Both the position numbers and the translations under genes were made by a program. Below are positions 23,138-31,000 of a stretch of 34,950 nt of DNA, in pieces. A model generated the notes under the pieces. It ran no database searches and was not told the origin of the DNA. It saw only the letters and a list, made by a program, of their open reading frames with translations. Source of the stretch: JBAWAP01 sp049589355 (GTDB lineage: Bacteria > Chloroflexota > Anaerolineae > VGOG01); assembly GCA_049589355.1 (NCBI GenBank), contig JBAWAP010000387.1, positions 1-34,950 of the forward strand. Direction: 5' to 3'. Each line of letters begins with the position of its first letter. Position 1 is the stretch's first letter.

Positions 23138-23794
23138 ATGGCACAAGGGAATAGCGTGGCCTACGAGTACCTGCTACGCCAGGGTGGAGACCAGATGCTC
23201 CGCGAGGCGAGTGCTTTCTTTGCCGGTGAGGGGCGATTGCACGGCACATTGCGGCGATTGACACAGCGATTGAATGCCGAGGGAATCCCCTATGCCCTGT
23301 TGGGAGGACTTGCCCTTGCCGAACACGGGTATCCAAGACTGACGGAGGGCATTGACTTGCTATTGACGCCATCTGGATTGGAGCGCTTCCGCCAGCGGCT
23401 GGTGGGACGGGGATATCGGCCAGCCTTCCAAGGAGCCCAGAAATCATTCCGCGATACCGAGACAGGCGTGCGTATCGAAATCGTGACCGCCGGCGAGTAC
23501 CCAGGCGATGGGTTGCCCAAGCCCGTGGCTTTTCCTGATCCGACGACCCCAGGGATAACGGTGGAGATAGAGGGTCTGCGGGTGGTGACGTTGGAGAAAT
23601 TGACCGAGTTGAAACTGGCATCGGGGATGAGCGCGCCTCACCGGCTGCGAGACCTGGCCGACGTGCAAGACTTGATCACTCGTCTGGGGCTCCCGTTGGC
23701 CCTGGCAAACCAATTGGACCCCTGGGTGCAGGCAGCATATCGGGACCTGTGGGAAAAGGCCCAGACCAGCGAGCCAGCGGGTCAACAAGAATGA
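23138..23794 (+). CDS. Nucleotidyltransferase-like protein with altered DxD motif
   Basis: 218 residues in the style of the AbiEii/MNT-type minimal nucleotidyltransferases: IPYALLGGLALAEHGYPR (the GG strand-turn), then LTEGIDLLL where the family has T-x-D-[IV]-D, then RIEIVTAGEYPGD and a C-terminal helical part (LEKLTELKLASGMSAPHRLRDLADVQDLI). The first metal-binding Asp is Gly here (GGC), so catalysis is doubtful. GGGAGGG precedes the ATG closely. It stands alone behind a strong promoter and converges with recD2. Family call is by motif only. Confidence 0.75.
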   Translation: MAQGNSVAYEYLLRQGGDQMLREASAFFAGEGRLHGTLRRLTQRLNAEGIPYALLGGLALAEHGYPRLTEGIDLLLTPSGLERFRQRLVGRGYRPAFQGAQKSFRDTETGVRIEIVTAGEYPGDGLPKPVAFPDPTTPGITVEIEGLRVVTLEKLTELKLASGMSAPHRLRDLADVQDLITRLGLPLALANQLDPWVQAAYRDLWEKAQTSEPAGQQE

Positions 23795-23823
23795 TGTCCC
23801 TGAATATGACAACCCGAGTTCAT

Positions 23824-23869
23824 GGATTCAGCGAATGGGTGCTGAAGACAGCGCCCATTCGTTGAATCC
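23824..23869. terminator. 21-bp hairpin between convergent genes
   Basis: GGATTCAGCGAATGGGTGCTG (first 20 bases at 23824-23843) pairs over 21 bp with 23849-23869, with two G-U type differences and an AAGA loop. It lies between the nucleotidyltransferase-like gene and recD2, so it may stop both transcripts. No U run follows, so factor-independent termination is not certain. Confidence 0.6.
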
Positions 23870-23882
23870 ACTTGATTTGCTG

Positions 23883-26096
23883 TCATAGAGACTCTCTGAG
23901 ACGCATGTCCAGGGCTGTATGACGGTGGGCTATCTTGTCGTTGCGGACGGCGATGGCCATGGCCTTCTTCGTACCCACCAGCACCACCAGCTCCTTGGCC
24001 CGGGTCACCGCCGTGTATAGGAGATTGCGCTGCAGCATGAGGTAGTGCTGGGTCAGGATCGGCATGACCACCGCCGGGTACTCGCTGCCCTGGCTCTTAT
24101 GGACACTCACAGCAAACGCGTGCACCAACTCGTCTAACTCGCTGAAATCGTAGGGCACAGGGCGGTCGTCTATGCGTACTACCATGACCTGATTTTCCAG
24201 ATCGAGGCGCACCACCCTACCGATGTCGCCGTTGTAGACCTCCTTATCGTAGTTGTTGCGAGTCTGCATCACCTTGTCGCCCAGGCGAAAGAGGCGGCCC
24301 GCCAGCCGTCGCTCGCTTTTGGCCAGGCTGGGGGGATTGAGGGCCTCTTGCAAGCGCGCGTTGAGGGACGACACCCCCACTGCCCCCCGATACATGGGCG
24401 AGAGCACCTGAATGTCGTCAACGGGGTGATAGCCAAACTTGCGCGGAATGCGCGTCTTCACCAGGTCAACGAGGAGCTCAGCGGCCTTTTCAGGGTCTTC
24501 CTCGACGAAGAGGAAAAAGTCCTTGGCCCCTTTGGCGAAGAGGGGCATCTGGCCACGGTTGATGCGGTGGGCGTTAGCCACGATCAGACTACCTTCAGCC
24601 TGGCGGAAGATTTCCTCTAGCCTGACCACGGCTACCTGTCCTGAGGCGATGATGTCCCGGAGCACATTGCCAGCCCCTACGCTGGGCAACTGATCCACGT
24701 CGCCCACCAGCAACAGGTGGCTAGCCGGATCAATGGCCTTGAGCAGGTGGTTGGTGAGGAGCAGGTCGAGCATGGAGGCTTCGTCTACGATGACCATGTC
24801 CACTTCCAGCGGGTTGTCCTCGTTTCGCTGGAAACCCTTCTGAGGCGAGAATTCGAGCAGGCGATGGACGGTTTTGGCCTCCCGGCCGGTGGCTTCGCGC
24901 AGACGCTTGGCCGCCCGCCCAGTGGGAGAAGCCAAAGCACAGGACTGGCTCCTGGCCTCCAGCAACTGGATGATGGTTCGTACCGTGGTGGTTTTGCCCG
25001 TGCCGGGGCCGCCGGTTAGCACCGTCACCTTGTTGGTCAAAGCCGCTTGCACCGCCTCCTGTTGCTGGGCGTTTAGGGGCTGGCGTGTCCGCTCCGCCAA
25101 GTAGGCGAAGACCCGCTCCCATTTGGCCGACTTGTAAAAAGCCAGCCGGCTGCGCTCGACGTTGATGAGGGTCCGCAGGCGATTGGCTACGCCCACCTCG
25201 CCGTAGTAGAAGGGCAGCAGGTAAACGGCTTTTTCCTCTTTGATAGCAACCCCCGGCTGACCCAGGTCGGCGTAAGTTATCTCCTCGCGGTGGACCTGCT
25301 CCTCCTCCTCCAACTGGGCGACCCCTGCCTCAACCAGATCCGAAGGCACGCTCAGGATCTCGGTGGCCTCCCTGACCAACCTCCCCTGCGGGGCATAGAC
25401 GTGCCCCTCGTCGGCCAACTGGCTTAGCACGTAAGCGATGCCGGCGGCCACCCGCTGTGGTGAATCGGTGGGCAGCCCCAGCTTTTGGGCGATTTTGTCG
25501 GCAGTGAGGAAGCCTATGCCATAGATGTCGCGGGCCAGGCGGTAGGGATCCTCTCGCACCACATCCAGGGCCGCATTGCCGTACTGCTTGTAGATCTTCA
25601 CCGCCAGGGAAGTGCTCACGTCGTGGCTCTGGAGGAAGAGCATCACCTCCTTGATGCTCCGCTGTTCCTCCCAGGCCCGCGTGATCATCACCACCCGCTT
25701 CTTGCCCACCCCCAGCACCTCGCGCAAGCGCTGGGGATGGTGCTCAATGATCTCCAGCGTATCTAGCCCAAAGTGCTTGACGATGCGCCTGGCTGTGACC
25801 GGGCCGATGCCTTTGATCAGGCCCGAGCCGAGATATCTGCGGATGCCCTCCACCGTGGCTGGGAGCACCATCTGATAGTTTATCACCTTGAACTGGGGGC
25901 CGTGCTGAGGATGGGTTGTCCAAAAGCCCTCCAGGCGCAAGCTCTCCCCCATGTTCACACTCATCAAGTTGCCCACTACTGTGACCAAGTCGCTTCGCCC
26001 CTCCGCCTGGAAGCGGGCCACGGTATAGCCGTCCTCTTCACTATAGTAGGTGATGTGCTCGACGGTGCCTTCTATCTTTTCCAGCACAGGACCCAT
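23883..26096 (-). CDS. recD2: RecD2-type SF1 helicase
   Basis: 737-residue ATP-dependent 5'-3' DNA helicase of the RecBC-independent RecD2 group. Features are an N-terminal OB-like region (EGTVEHITYYSEEDGYTVARF), tandem HhH-like segments (GLIKGIGPVTARRIV, LREVLGVGKKRV), a four-helix part, and motor domains: Walker A VLTGGPGTGKTT, motif II VDMVIVDEASMLD, motif III LLLVGDVDQLPSVGAG, motif V/VI VHKSQGSEYPAVVMP and LLYTAVTRAKELVVLVG. Full length with no broken motif. The ATG at 26096 is near GTAGGGGAG, closer than ideal. Monocistronic here. Confidence 0.95.
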   Translation of the reverse strand: MGPVLEKIEGTVEHITYYSEEDGYTVARFQAEGRSDLVTVVGNLMSVNMGESLRLEGFWTTHPQHGPQFKVINYQMVLPATVEGIRRYLGSGLIKGIGPVTARRIVKHFGLDTLEIIEHHPQRLREVLGVGKKRVVMITRAWEEQRSIKEVMLFLQSHDVSTSLAVKIYKQYGNAALDVVREDPYRLARDIYGIGFLTADKIAQKLGLPTDSPQRVAAGIAYVLSQLADEGHVYAPQGRLVREATEILSVPSDLVEAGVAQLEEEEQVHREEITYADLGQPGVAIKEEKAVYLLPFYYGEVGVANRLRTLINVERSRLAFYKSAKWERVFAYLAERTRQPLNAQQQEAVQAALTNKVTVLTGGPGTGKTTTVRTIIQLLEARSQSCALASPTGRAAKRLREATGREAKTVHRLLEFSPQKGFQRNEDNPLEVDMVIVDEASMLDLLLTNHLLKAIDPASHLLLVGDVDQLPSVGAGNVLRDIIASGQVAVVRLEEIFRQAEGSLIVANAHRINRGQMPLFAKGAKDFFLFVEEDPEKAAELLVDLVKTRIPRKFGYHPVDDIQVLSPMYRGAVGVSSLNARLQEALNPPSLAKSERRLAGRLFRLGDKVMQTRNNYDKEVYNGDIGRVVRLDLENQVMVVRIDDRPVPYDFSELDELVHAFAVSVHKSQGSEYPAVVMPILTQHYLMLQRNLLYTAVTRAKELVVLVGTKKAMAIAVRNDKIAHRHTALDMRLRESL

Positions 26097-26161
26097 CTCC
26101 CCTACGAAAATCTGGCTCTATGATACCAGAAGTGGGGAAAAAAGGGAAGCGTGGGCAAGAA

Positions 26162-26194
26162 GCCACCTGCGTCAACTGCGCAGGTGGCGTTTTG
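26162..26194 (+). terminator. Terminator-like hairpin 1
   Basis: GCCACCTGCG (26162-26171) and CGCAGGTGGC (26179-26188) with a 7-nt loop, followed by GTTTTG. No plus-strand gene ends here, so the transcript it would stop is unknown. Confidence 0.6.
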
Positions 26195-26296
26195 CTGTGT
26201 GCCAAACGAGCGGGAATCTGGTGTACAGTTTGCCAGCCAGACGAAAGTGGTTACAGATTATCCCCAGTTAACATCCTGAACCTGGGTACAGCCAAC

Positions 26297-26337
26297 AAGA
26301 GCCGCGGTCAAGCGCCTGACCGCGGCTCTTCATTTTC
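26297..26337 (+). terminator. Terminator-like hairpin 2
   Basis: AAGAGCCGCGGTCA (26297-26310) and TGACCGCGGCTCTT (26317-26330), perfect 14-bp stem, 6-nt loop, followed by CATTTTC. It directly precedes the 11-bp repeat array. Between the two hairpins (26195-26296) no convincing gene is seen. Confidence 0.65.
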
Positions 26338-26374
26338 ACGCAGAATTCACGTCAAATTCACGCTATTTTCACTC
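26331..26374 (+). repeat. Four tandem 11-bp repeats upstream of a promoter
   Basis: The units are CATTTTCACGC, AGAATTCACGT, CAAATTCACGC and TATTTTCACTC, exactly 11 bp each with a common core WTTCAC. They sit head to tail immediately upstream of the -10 element at 26394, on one helical face. This looks like an operator or activator array. Confidence 0.75.
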
Positions 26375-26390
26375 ATTACTTGGCGTAATC

Positions 26391-26399
26391 TGCTATAAT
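26391..26399 (+). promoter_or_regulatory. Extended -10 promoter for the FGE-like gene
   Basis: TGCTATAAT gives a TGn extended -10 with a perfect TATAAT (26394-26399). No good -35 hexamer lies 17 bp upstream (ACTCAT), which fits an activator-dependent promoter bound at the 11-bp repeats. The untranslated leader to 26527 would be about 120 nt. Confidence 0.6.
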
Positions 26400-26489
26400 G
26401 TAAGTGTTTCACCAAGTCTGCAATCATTTCGCCCGCTTTCTGGACAGGCTCTTCAGCAATCGGGGTTCTTTCGGAAAGAAGGTGTGAAA

Positions 26490-26549
26490 ATGGCAGAGAG
26501 AAGTATGAATATATTGGGAGTATGCCATGACTTACGAAAGTGGCTATGA
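26490..26549 (+). CDS. Possible 19-residue leader peptide
   Basis: ATG at 26490 after GAAGGTGTGAAA encodes MAERSMNILGVCHDLRKWL and a TGA at 26547-26549, overlapping the FGE-like start at 26527 in another frame. It could couple or regulate translation of that gene, or be chance. Confidence 0.3.
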   Translation: MAERSMNILGVCHDLRKWL

Positions 26550-27531
26550 GATCGTAGTAGGGGTCAGACTCATTCCTACGCGGACACCCACTTACATTGT
26601 CGGCAGTACGAAGCTCCCTTGGAGCGAGGTACGGGGGAGGAAAGACAAAGGGTATTCCAGCATCTTCGTGACTGAATCTAATAGAATGCCCTCTCAGAGG
26701 CAAGCATTTCAAGGATCGCTCGAAGTTGTTCAACCCTTCGATAGCCCTTCGACTACGCTCAGGACAGGGTTCAGGACACCGCCTGTGAAGCCCTTCGAGC
26801 CGGAGATGGTCCTCATCCCCGCCGGTGAGTTCACCATGGGCAGTGATCCCAGCTTGGATCAAGATGCGGTTGATGATGAGCAGCCCCAACATACTCTGTA
26901 CCTGCCCGACTACTATCTGGCCAAAACGCCGGTGACCAACGCCCAGTACGCGGCTTTTGTGCAGGCTACTGGCCACCACCTGCCGGAGCACTGGATAGGC
27001 AGGCAACCACCAACAGGCAAAGAAGATCATCCTGTGGTGTACGTCTCCTGGCATGACGCTATGGCCTACTGCCATTGGCTGGCAGAGGAAACCGGCAAGC
27101 CTTATCGCCTGCCCAGCGAGGCCGAATGGGAGAAGGGCGCACGGGGCAGCGATGGGCGCATCTATCCCTGGGGCAGCCAAAAGGACGAGAAGAGGTGTAA
27201 CACCGCAGGTGGCAAACAAGAAGCCACCCCTTACGACTTGCTGGGCATGGCGGGCAACGTTTGGGAGTGGACGTGGAGCGTTTGCGAGATCTACCCCTAT
27301 GATCCAGAGGATGGCCGGGAAGATATCAAGAGCGGAGTAGGCCGGGTGTTGTGGGGCGGCTCGTGGTACCGCAATCAGTGGTACGCCCGCTGCACGCTCC
27401 GCTACGCGGTCTACCCTGACGCCCGCTACCACTACCTCGGGTTTCGAGTGGCGGCTTCGTTCAGCCCAAAGTCCGCTTACGGCAGGCCTTCGCAAACGCC
27501 TGGACGCTTCGGCTGCCCCAGCCCGCTATAA
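26527..27531 (+). CDS. FGE/SUMF1-fold protein (EgtB/PvdO superfamily)
   Basis: 334 residues. From about 95 on it is a clear formylglycine-generating-enzyme fold: PEMVLIPAGEFTMGSDPS, LAKTPVTNAQYAAFV, HPVVYVSWHDAMAYCHWLAE, RLPSEAEWEKGARG, GMAGNVWEWTWS, and RVLWGGSWYRN...LRYAVYP...YLGFRVA. Only one Cys (ARCTLRY) is in the region where true sulfatase-activating enzymes have two, so that activity is unlikely. The first 95 residues match nothing I know, and part (PSTTLRTGFR) comes from a dispersed repeat. The tail after FRVAAS is also non-family. The start at 26527 has GGGAG upstream. A terminator follows. Confidence 0.85.
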   Translation: MTYESGYEIVVGVRLIPTRTPTYIVGSTKLPWSEVRGRKDKGYSSIFVTESNRMPSQRQAFQGSLEVVQPFDSPSTTLRTGFRTPPVKPFEPEMVLIPAGEFTMGSDPSLDQDAVDDEQPQHTLYLPDYYLAKTPVTNAQYAAFVQATGHHLPEHWIGRQPPTGKEDHPVVYVSWHDAMAYCHWLAEETGKPYRLPSEAEWEKGARGSDGRIYPWGSQKDEKRCNTAGGKQEATPYDLLGMAGNVWEWTWSVCEIYPYDPEDGREDIKSGVGRVLWGGSWYRNQWYARCTLRYAVYPDARYHYLGFRVAASFSPKSAYGRPSQTPGRFGCPSPL

Positions 27532-27534
27532 GCA

Positions 27535-27570
27535 AGAGCCATCCTGGGAACGGGATGGCTCTTTGCGTTT
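27535..27570 (+). terminator. Terminator of the FGE-like gene
   Basis: AGAGCCATCC (27535-27544) and GGATGGCTCT (27553-27562), perfect 10-bp stem with an 8-nt loop, followed by TTGCGTTTTT. It starts 4 bp after the stop codon. Confidence 0.88.
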
Positions 27571-27667
27571 TTCACCTATTGCCTTTAGCTGACAAAATCA
27601 AATGGGGGTAAAGACGTCCACCCCCCGCTCTCTATTTTCACCTACCCTTAGGCGCTTCTGTGCAGCC

Positions 27668-28042
27668 TCAGGCATCCCTCCGCCGCCGCGCCCGCAGCAA
27701 CAGCGTCCCACCGATCGCAATCAGCACCGCCAGCCCCACCCACGGTGCCAACAGCTCCAGCTTGTTCACCGGGACGATGACCCCGCCGATGGGCTCTGGG
27801 GGGCTGATGCCGCCGCTACGCCAGACCTCGGCCCCAGTGGCCTCGTTGTAAGTCCCCGCGTAGAGATAGCTGCCGAGAACAGCCATGAAAGCGACAGCCT
27901 GGCTGTTGACGTCGCCGAAGCCGTCGGCATTGACCTGGGTCCAGGTAGTGCCGTCGGGGCTGCGCCAGACCTCGGCCCCGGTGTTCCAGTTGTAGGTTCC
28001 CACGTAGAGATAGCCGCCGAAAACGATCAGGAACTCGGCATT
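27668..28042 (-). pseudogene. 3' remnant of an anchored repeat/propeller-like surface protein
   Basis: The frame begins right after the stop of the large membrane protein (and in its frame) without a usable start: NAEFLIVFGGYLYVGTYN. It holds two copies of a repeat (GTYNxxTGAEVWRSPDGTTW-type, the second incomplete). A Pro linker (GGISPPEPIGGVIVP), a membrane segment (LLAPWVGLAVLIAIGGTLLL) and a basic tail (RARRRRDA) follow, the usual C-terminal anchor. Intact proteins of this kind are far longer, so the 5' part is missing. The promoter-less position suggests a deletion junction at about 28042. Confidence 0.7.
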
Positions 28043-31000
28043 TTAGGGTGAAGGTACTTCTATCTCTTCATCCAAGACGACTCGGTTATCGGCGACAGGG
28101 GTGTCGTCAGGCCCGACTGCCGCCAGGCGATCCATCGTCTGGGGGTCATAGACGCCCAGGGCGAGGCGGTAGCGTCCTGGGGGCAAGTCCTTCAGGGAGA
28201 TGGCGACCTCATCGCTGACTACCTCGCCCTCAGCCCACCAGGAAGTGGGATACTGGTTCTGGCGAGGCATGGCGTCGTCCTGAGCCACAATCACCTCCGT
28301 AGCAGGATCGAACAGGTGGACGAAGACTTTGTAATCCCCTTCCATTTGTTGTAGCGCTTGCCAGTGCAACCCCAGCCGCAATTCCCCTTCCTCACGCTTT
28401 AGATCATAGCCCAGAAGGCGCATCTGGCCACCGAAACTCACGTCAAGCTTGATCTGCATGGCGGGTATGGCGTAGCTGCGCTCTCTTCCCTCAATGACGA
28501 TGGCCAGCGGGGCGACGAATTCCCCGAAGCCTTCGCCAGTTAGGGGATCGAACACAGCGACAACTAAATCGTAGCGCCCCGGAGGCAGCAGGGGATCGAG
28601 GGGCAGCCGGTAGCGGCTGACCACGATGGCATTGGTTGGCCAGAGGGAGGTGGCATAGCTCCTGGCTATCGGTGCGGTCTGCGACTGGACGGTTATCCCT
28701 CTTTCATCTTTCAGGGATAGACGGCAAGAATAGTCGCGGGTGGGGTGCTCGGTGGCGGCCCATTTCGCTTTCACGAGCAAAGGTTGACCCTGCTCTATCT
28801 GCGTCCTCGCCGGACTCAATTCGACCAGGGCCAACTGATCGAACTCCTGGAGCACAGGATAAGTGGCCTTGATGGTGGGTTCCGTTAGGGTTACATTGGG
28901 TATCTGCACCGTGCCGATGGGTGCCAGCGAGGCCACTTCGTAGAGGATCACCTCCAGCGAATAGTCGTCGCCAGGCGGCGTGCCCTCAGGTAAGGGCAGG
29001 ACGTAGCCATCGCCGATCAGCTCCCCCTCTCGCCATAAGCTGGTGGGGTACAGGCCGTAGTGAGGTTGGGTGTCAAGAGAGGCAAGCACTTGCCCATCTC
29101 CATCCCGCAGGCGCAGGGCCAGGCCGTAGTTGGCCGCCACCGACTCAACGACTCGCCAGATCAAACTGGCCTCCAGTTCTTCGGGCTTTTTCTGTTCGGT
29201 CTCTACCTGGCTCAGGACGATGCCTGGCTCGAAACTCGTCAGGGTCGGCTCATCGCCCGTTGCCCGGCGCTCGCTGCGAACGCGCAGGGGACGCAGATAG
29301 GTAGTCCCCAGGGTCTCGCCCCTCTCCGTGATAGGTCTGATCTCACCCTCCTCGCCCCTTAACTCCACACTGATCAGGTAGAGGCCACGAACGGCTCCCT
29401 CAGGCACTTTCAAACGGTGATACGTCGTCTCGCCCTGCAAGGGGACATTATCACCAGCCAGGCCAGCGCTGACGTGGAAGAGGTACTCAGCAGGGGAGGT
29501 CAGGCGCACGTCCGCTTCCAGGCCCTCGACCTTGACCTCATCCCAGTGGAGAACCACCTCGACGGTCTTTCCAGCTTCCACCTCATCAGCCGAAAGCCGG
29601 TAGCTCTGCAACCGTGCCATCCCGCCAAAGTTGACCCCTTGGGGATTGTGATGCAGGTAAGGCAGGCGGTCGAAATCCATGGTTTGGTCTATTGGTCCTT
29701 GGTCTGATGGTCCTTGGTCAGGTGGTCGGGTAGTCGGGTGGTCGGCCATAAATCGGTCCGAAGTCCGAAAGCCATTAACACTTAACAGCAGAATCGCCAC
29801 CACGAGGAATTTGAGCTTTGAGCTTTGAGCTTTGAGCTTCGAGCTTCGAGCTAAGAGTCCGACGATGGCCAAGACAGCAACCAGGGATAGCCCCTCAGTC
29901 AGGGCCCGCAGAGGCGTGCGCTCCAGCCGCAAGACGACCTGGTGCTCTCCCTGGACGAGATCAAGGCCGATGTAGCCCAGGTTCTCGACGGGCCGCACCT
30001 CCCTGGGTTGGCCGTCCACGTAGGCCCGCCAGCCGGGGAAGTAATAGGTGTGGAAGGCCAAAGATGCCTGGGGTGAGGTCACGTTGAGGGCCCACCCTTC
30101 GGCTGTTGGCTTATGCCAAACCAGATTGGCCGCTTTGACCTCTCCATCCAGCACCAGCGGCGGTGGTTTCTCACCCCCACGCAGCAACACCTCGGAGGTG
30201 TAGGGGCGAGGCACCACCCAGCGGGGTAGATACTCGTGGCGAATGGTGGTGCCGATGTTGGCGGTGAAGTATTCGTAGAGCATCAGACGCTCCACGGTGA
30301 TGTCCGCCTCGCCGATGGGCAGGTATTCGGGCTTCAGGCCCAGCATGGAGGCCACTAGCAACACCGCCCCCGCGATGCCGGCCAGCAAACGCGGCCTGGG
30401 CAACCGCTGGGCCAAGTAGCCAATGACGATGCTGGCGAAAAAGGCTTGCACCGCCAGAAAGCGCCAGGGAAACTGTACAAAAGGCAAGAAGGGCACGATA
30501 TCCCACAGGGGACGTGAGAGCGGAGTGATAAGAAAAGTGGCCAGGGCCAAGCCAGCGATGAAGAAAGCGCTCTGGGCCTCGGGACGGCGGCGCCTGACCC
30601 ACCAAGCGACGATCGCCGCCACACCCAGGAGCGCGAGTACGGCCTGGGCCAGGCCCACGGCAAAGGGCGTCTGCCCTGCTTCAATGGCATAGTCGAAAAG
30701 TAGCGAGGGCTGCACCAGGTCCAGGCCGCGAAAGTGGTTGCTGTAATGTAAGTAGCCGGTGGTCTGATGCTCCAATTGTCCGTACTTCCCCTCCAGCAAG
30801 GCCGGAATCCAGTACCAGGCGCTTATGGCCAAACCCAGACCAAGTCCAAGGGCGCTCACGGTGAGCCACTTAGCTCTGCCTGGTGTCCTGGAAGCAGCCA
30901 GCAAGATGTAGAGAACTACGAAGGCGCTGAAGGTGAGGGCCGAGATGTTGTGGGTCAGAATCAGCCCTCCGTAAGCAAGAGCGACCAGGGCGATGTTACT

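Noticed and set aside
26120..26398. 92-codon ORF with two CxxC pairs
   Set aside because: It runs through both terminator-like hairpins and the 11-bp repeats, so the cysteines are probably chance; no ribosome binding site.
26347..27495. 382-codon minus-strand frame opposite the FGE-like gene
   Set aside because: The plus strand encodes an unmistakable FGE fold; this frame has no recognisable motif.
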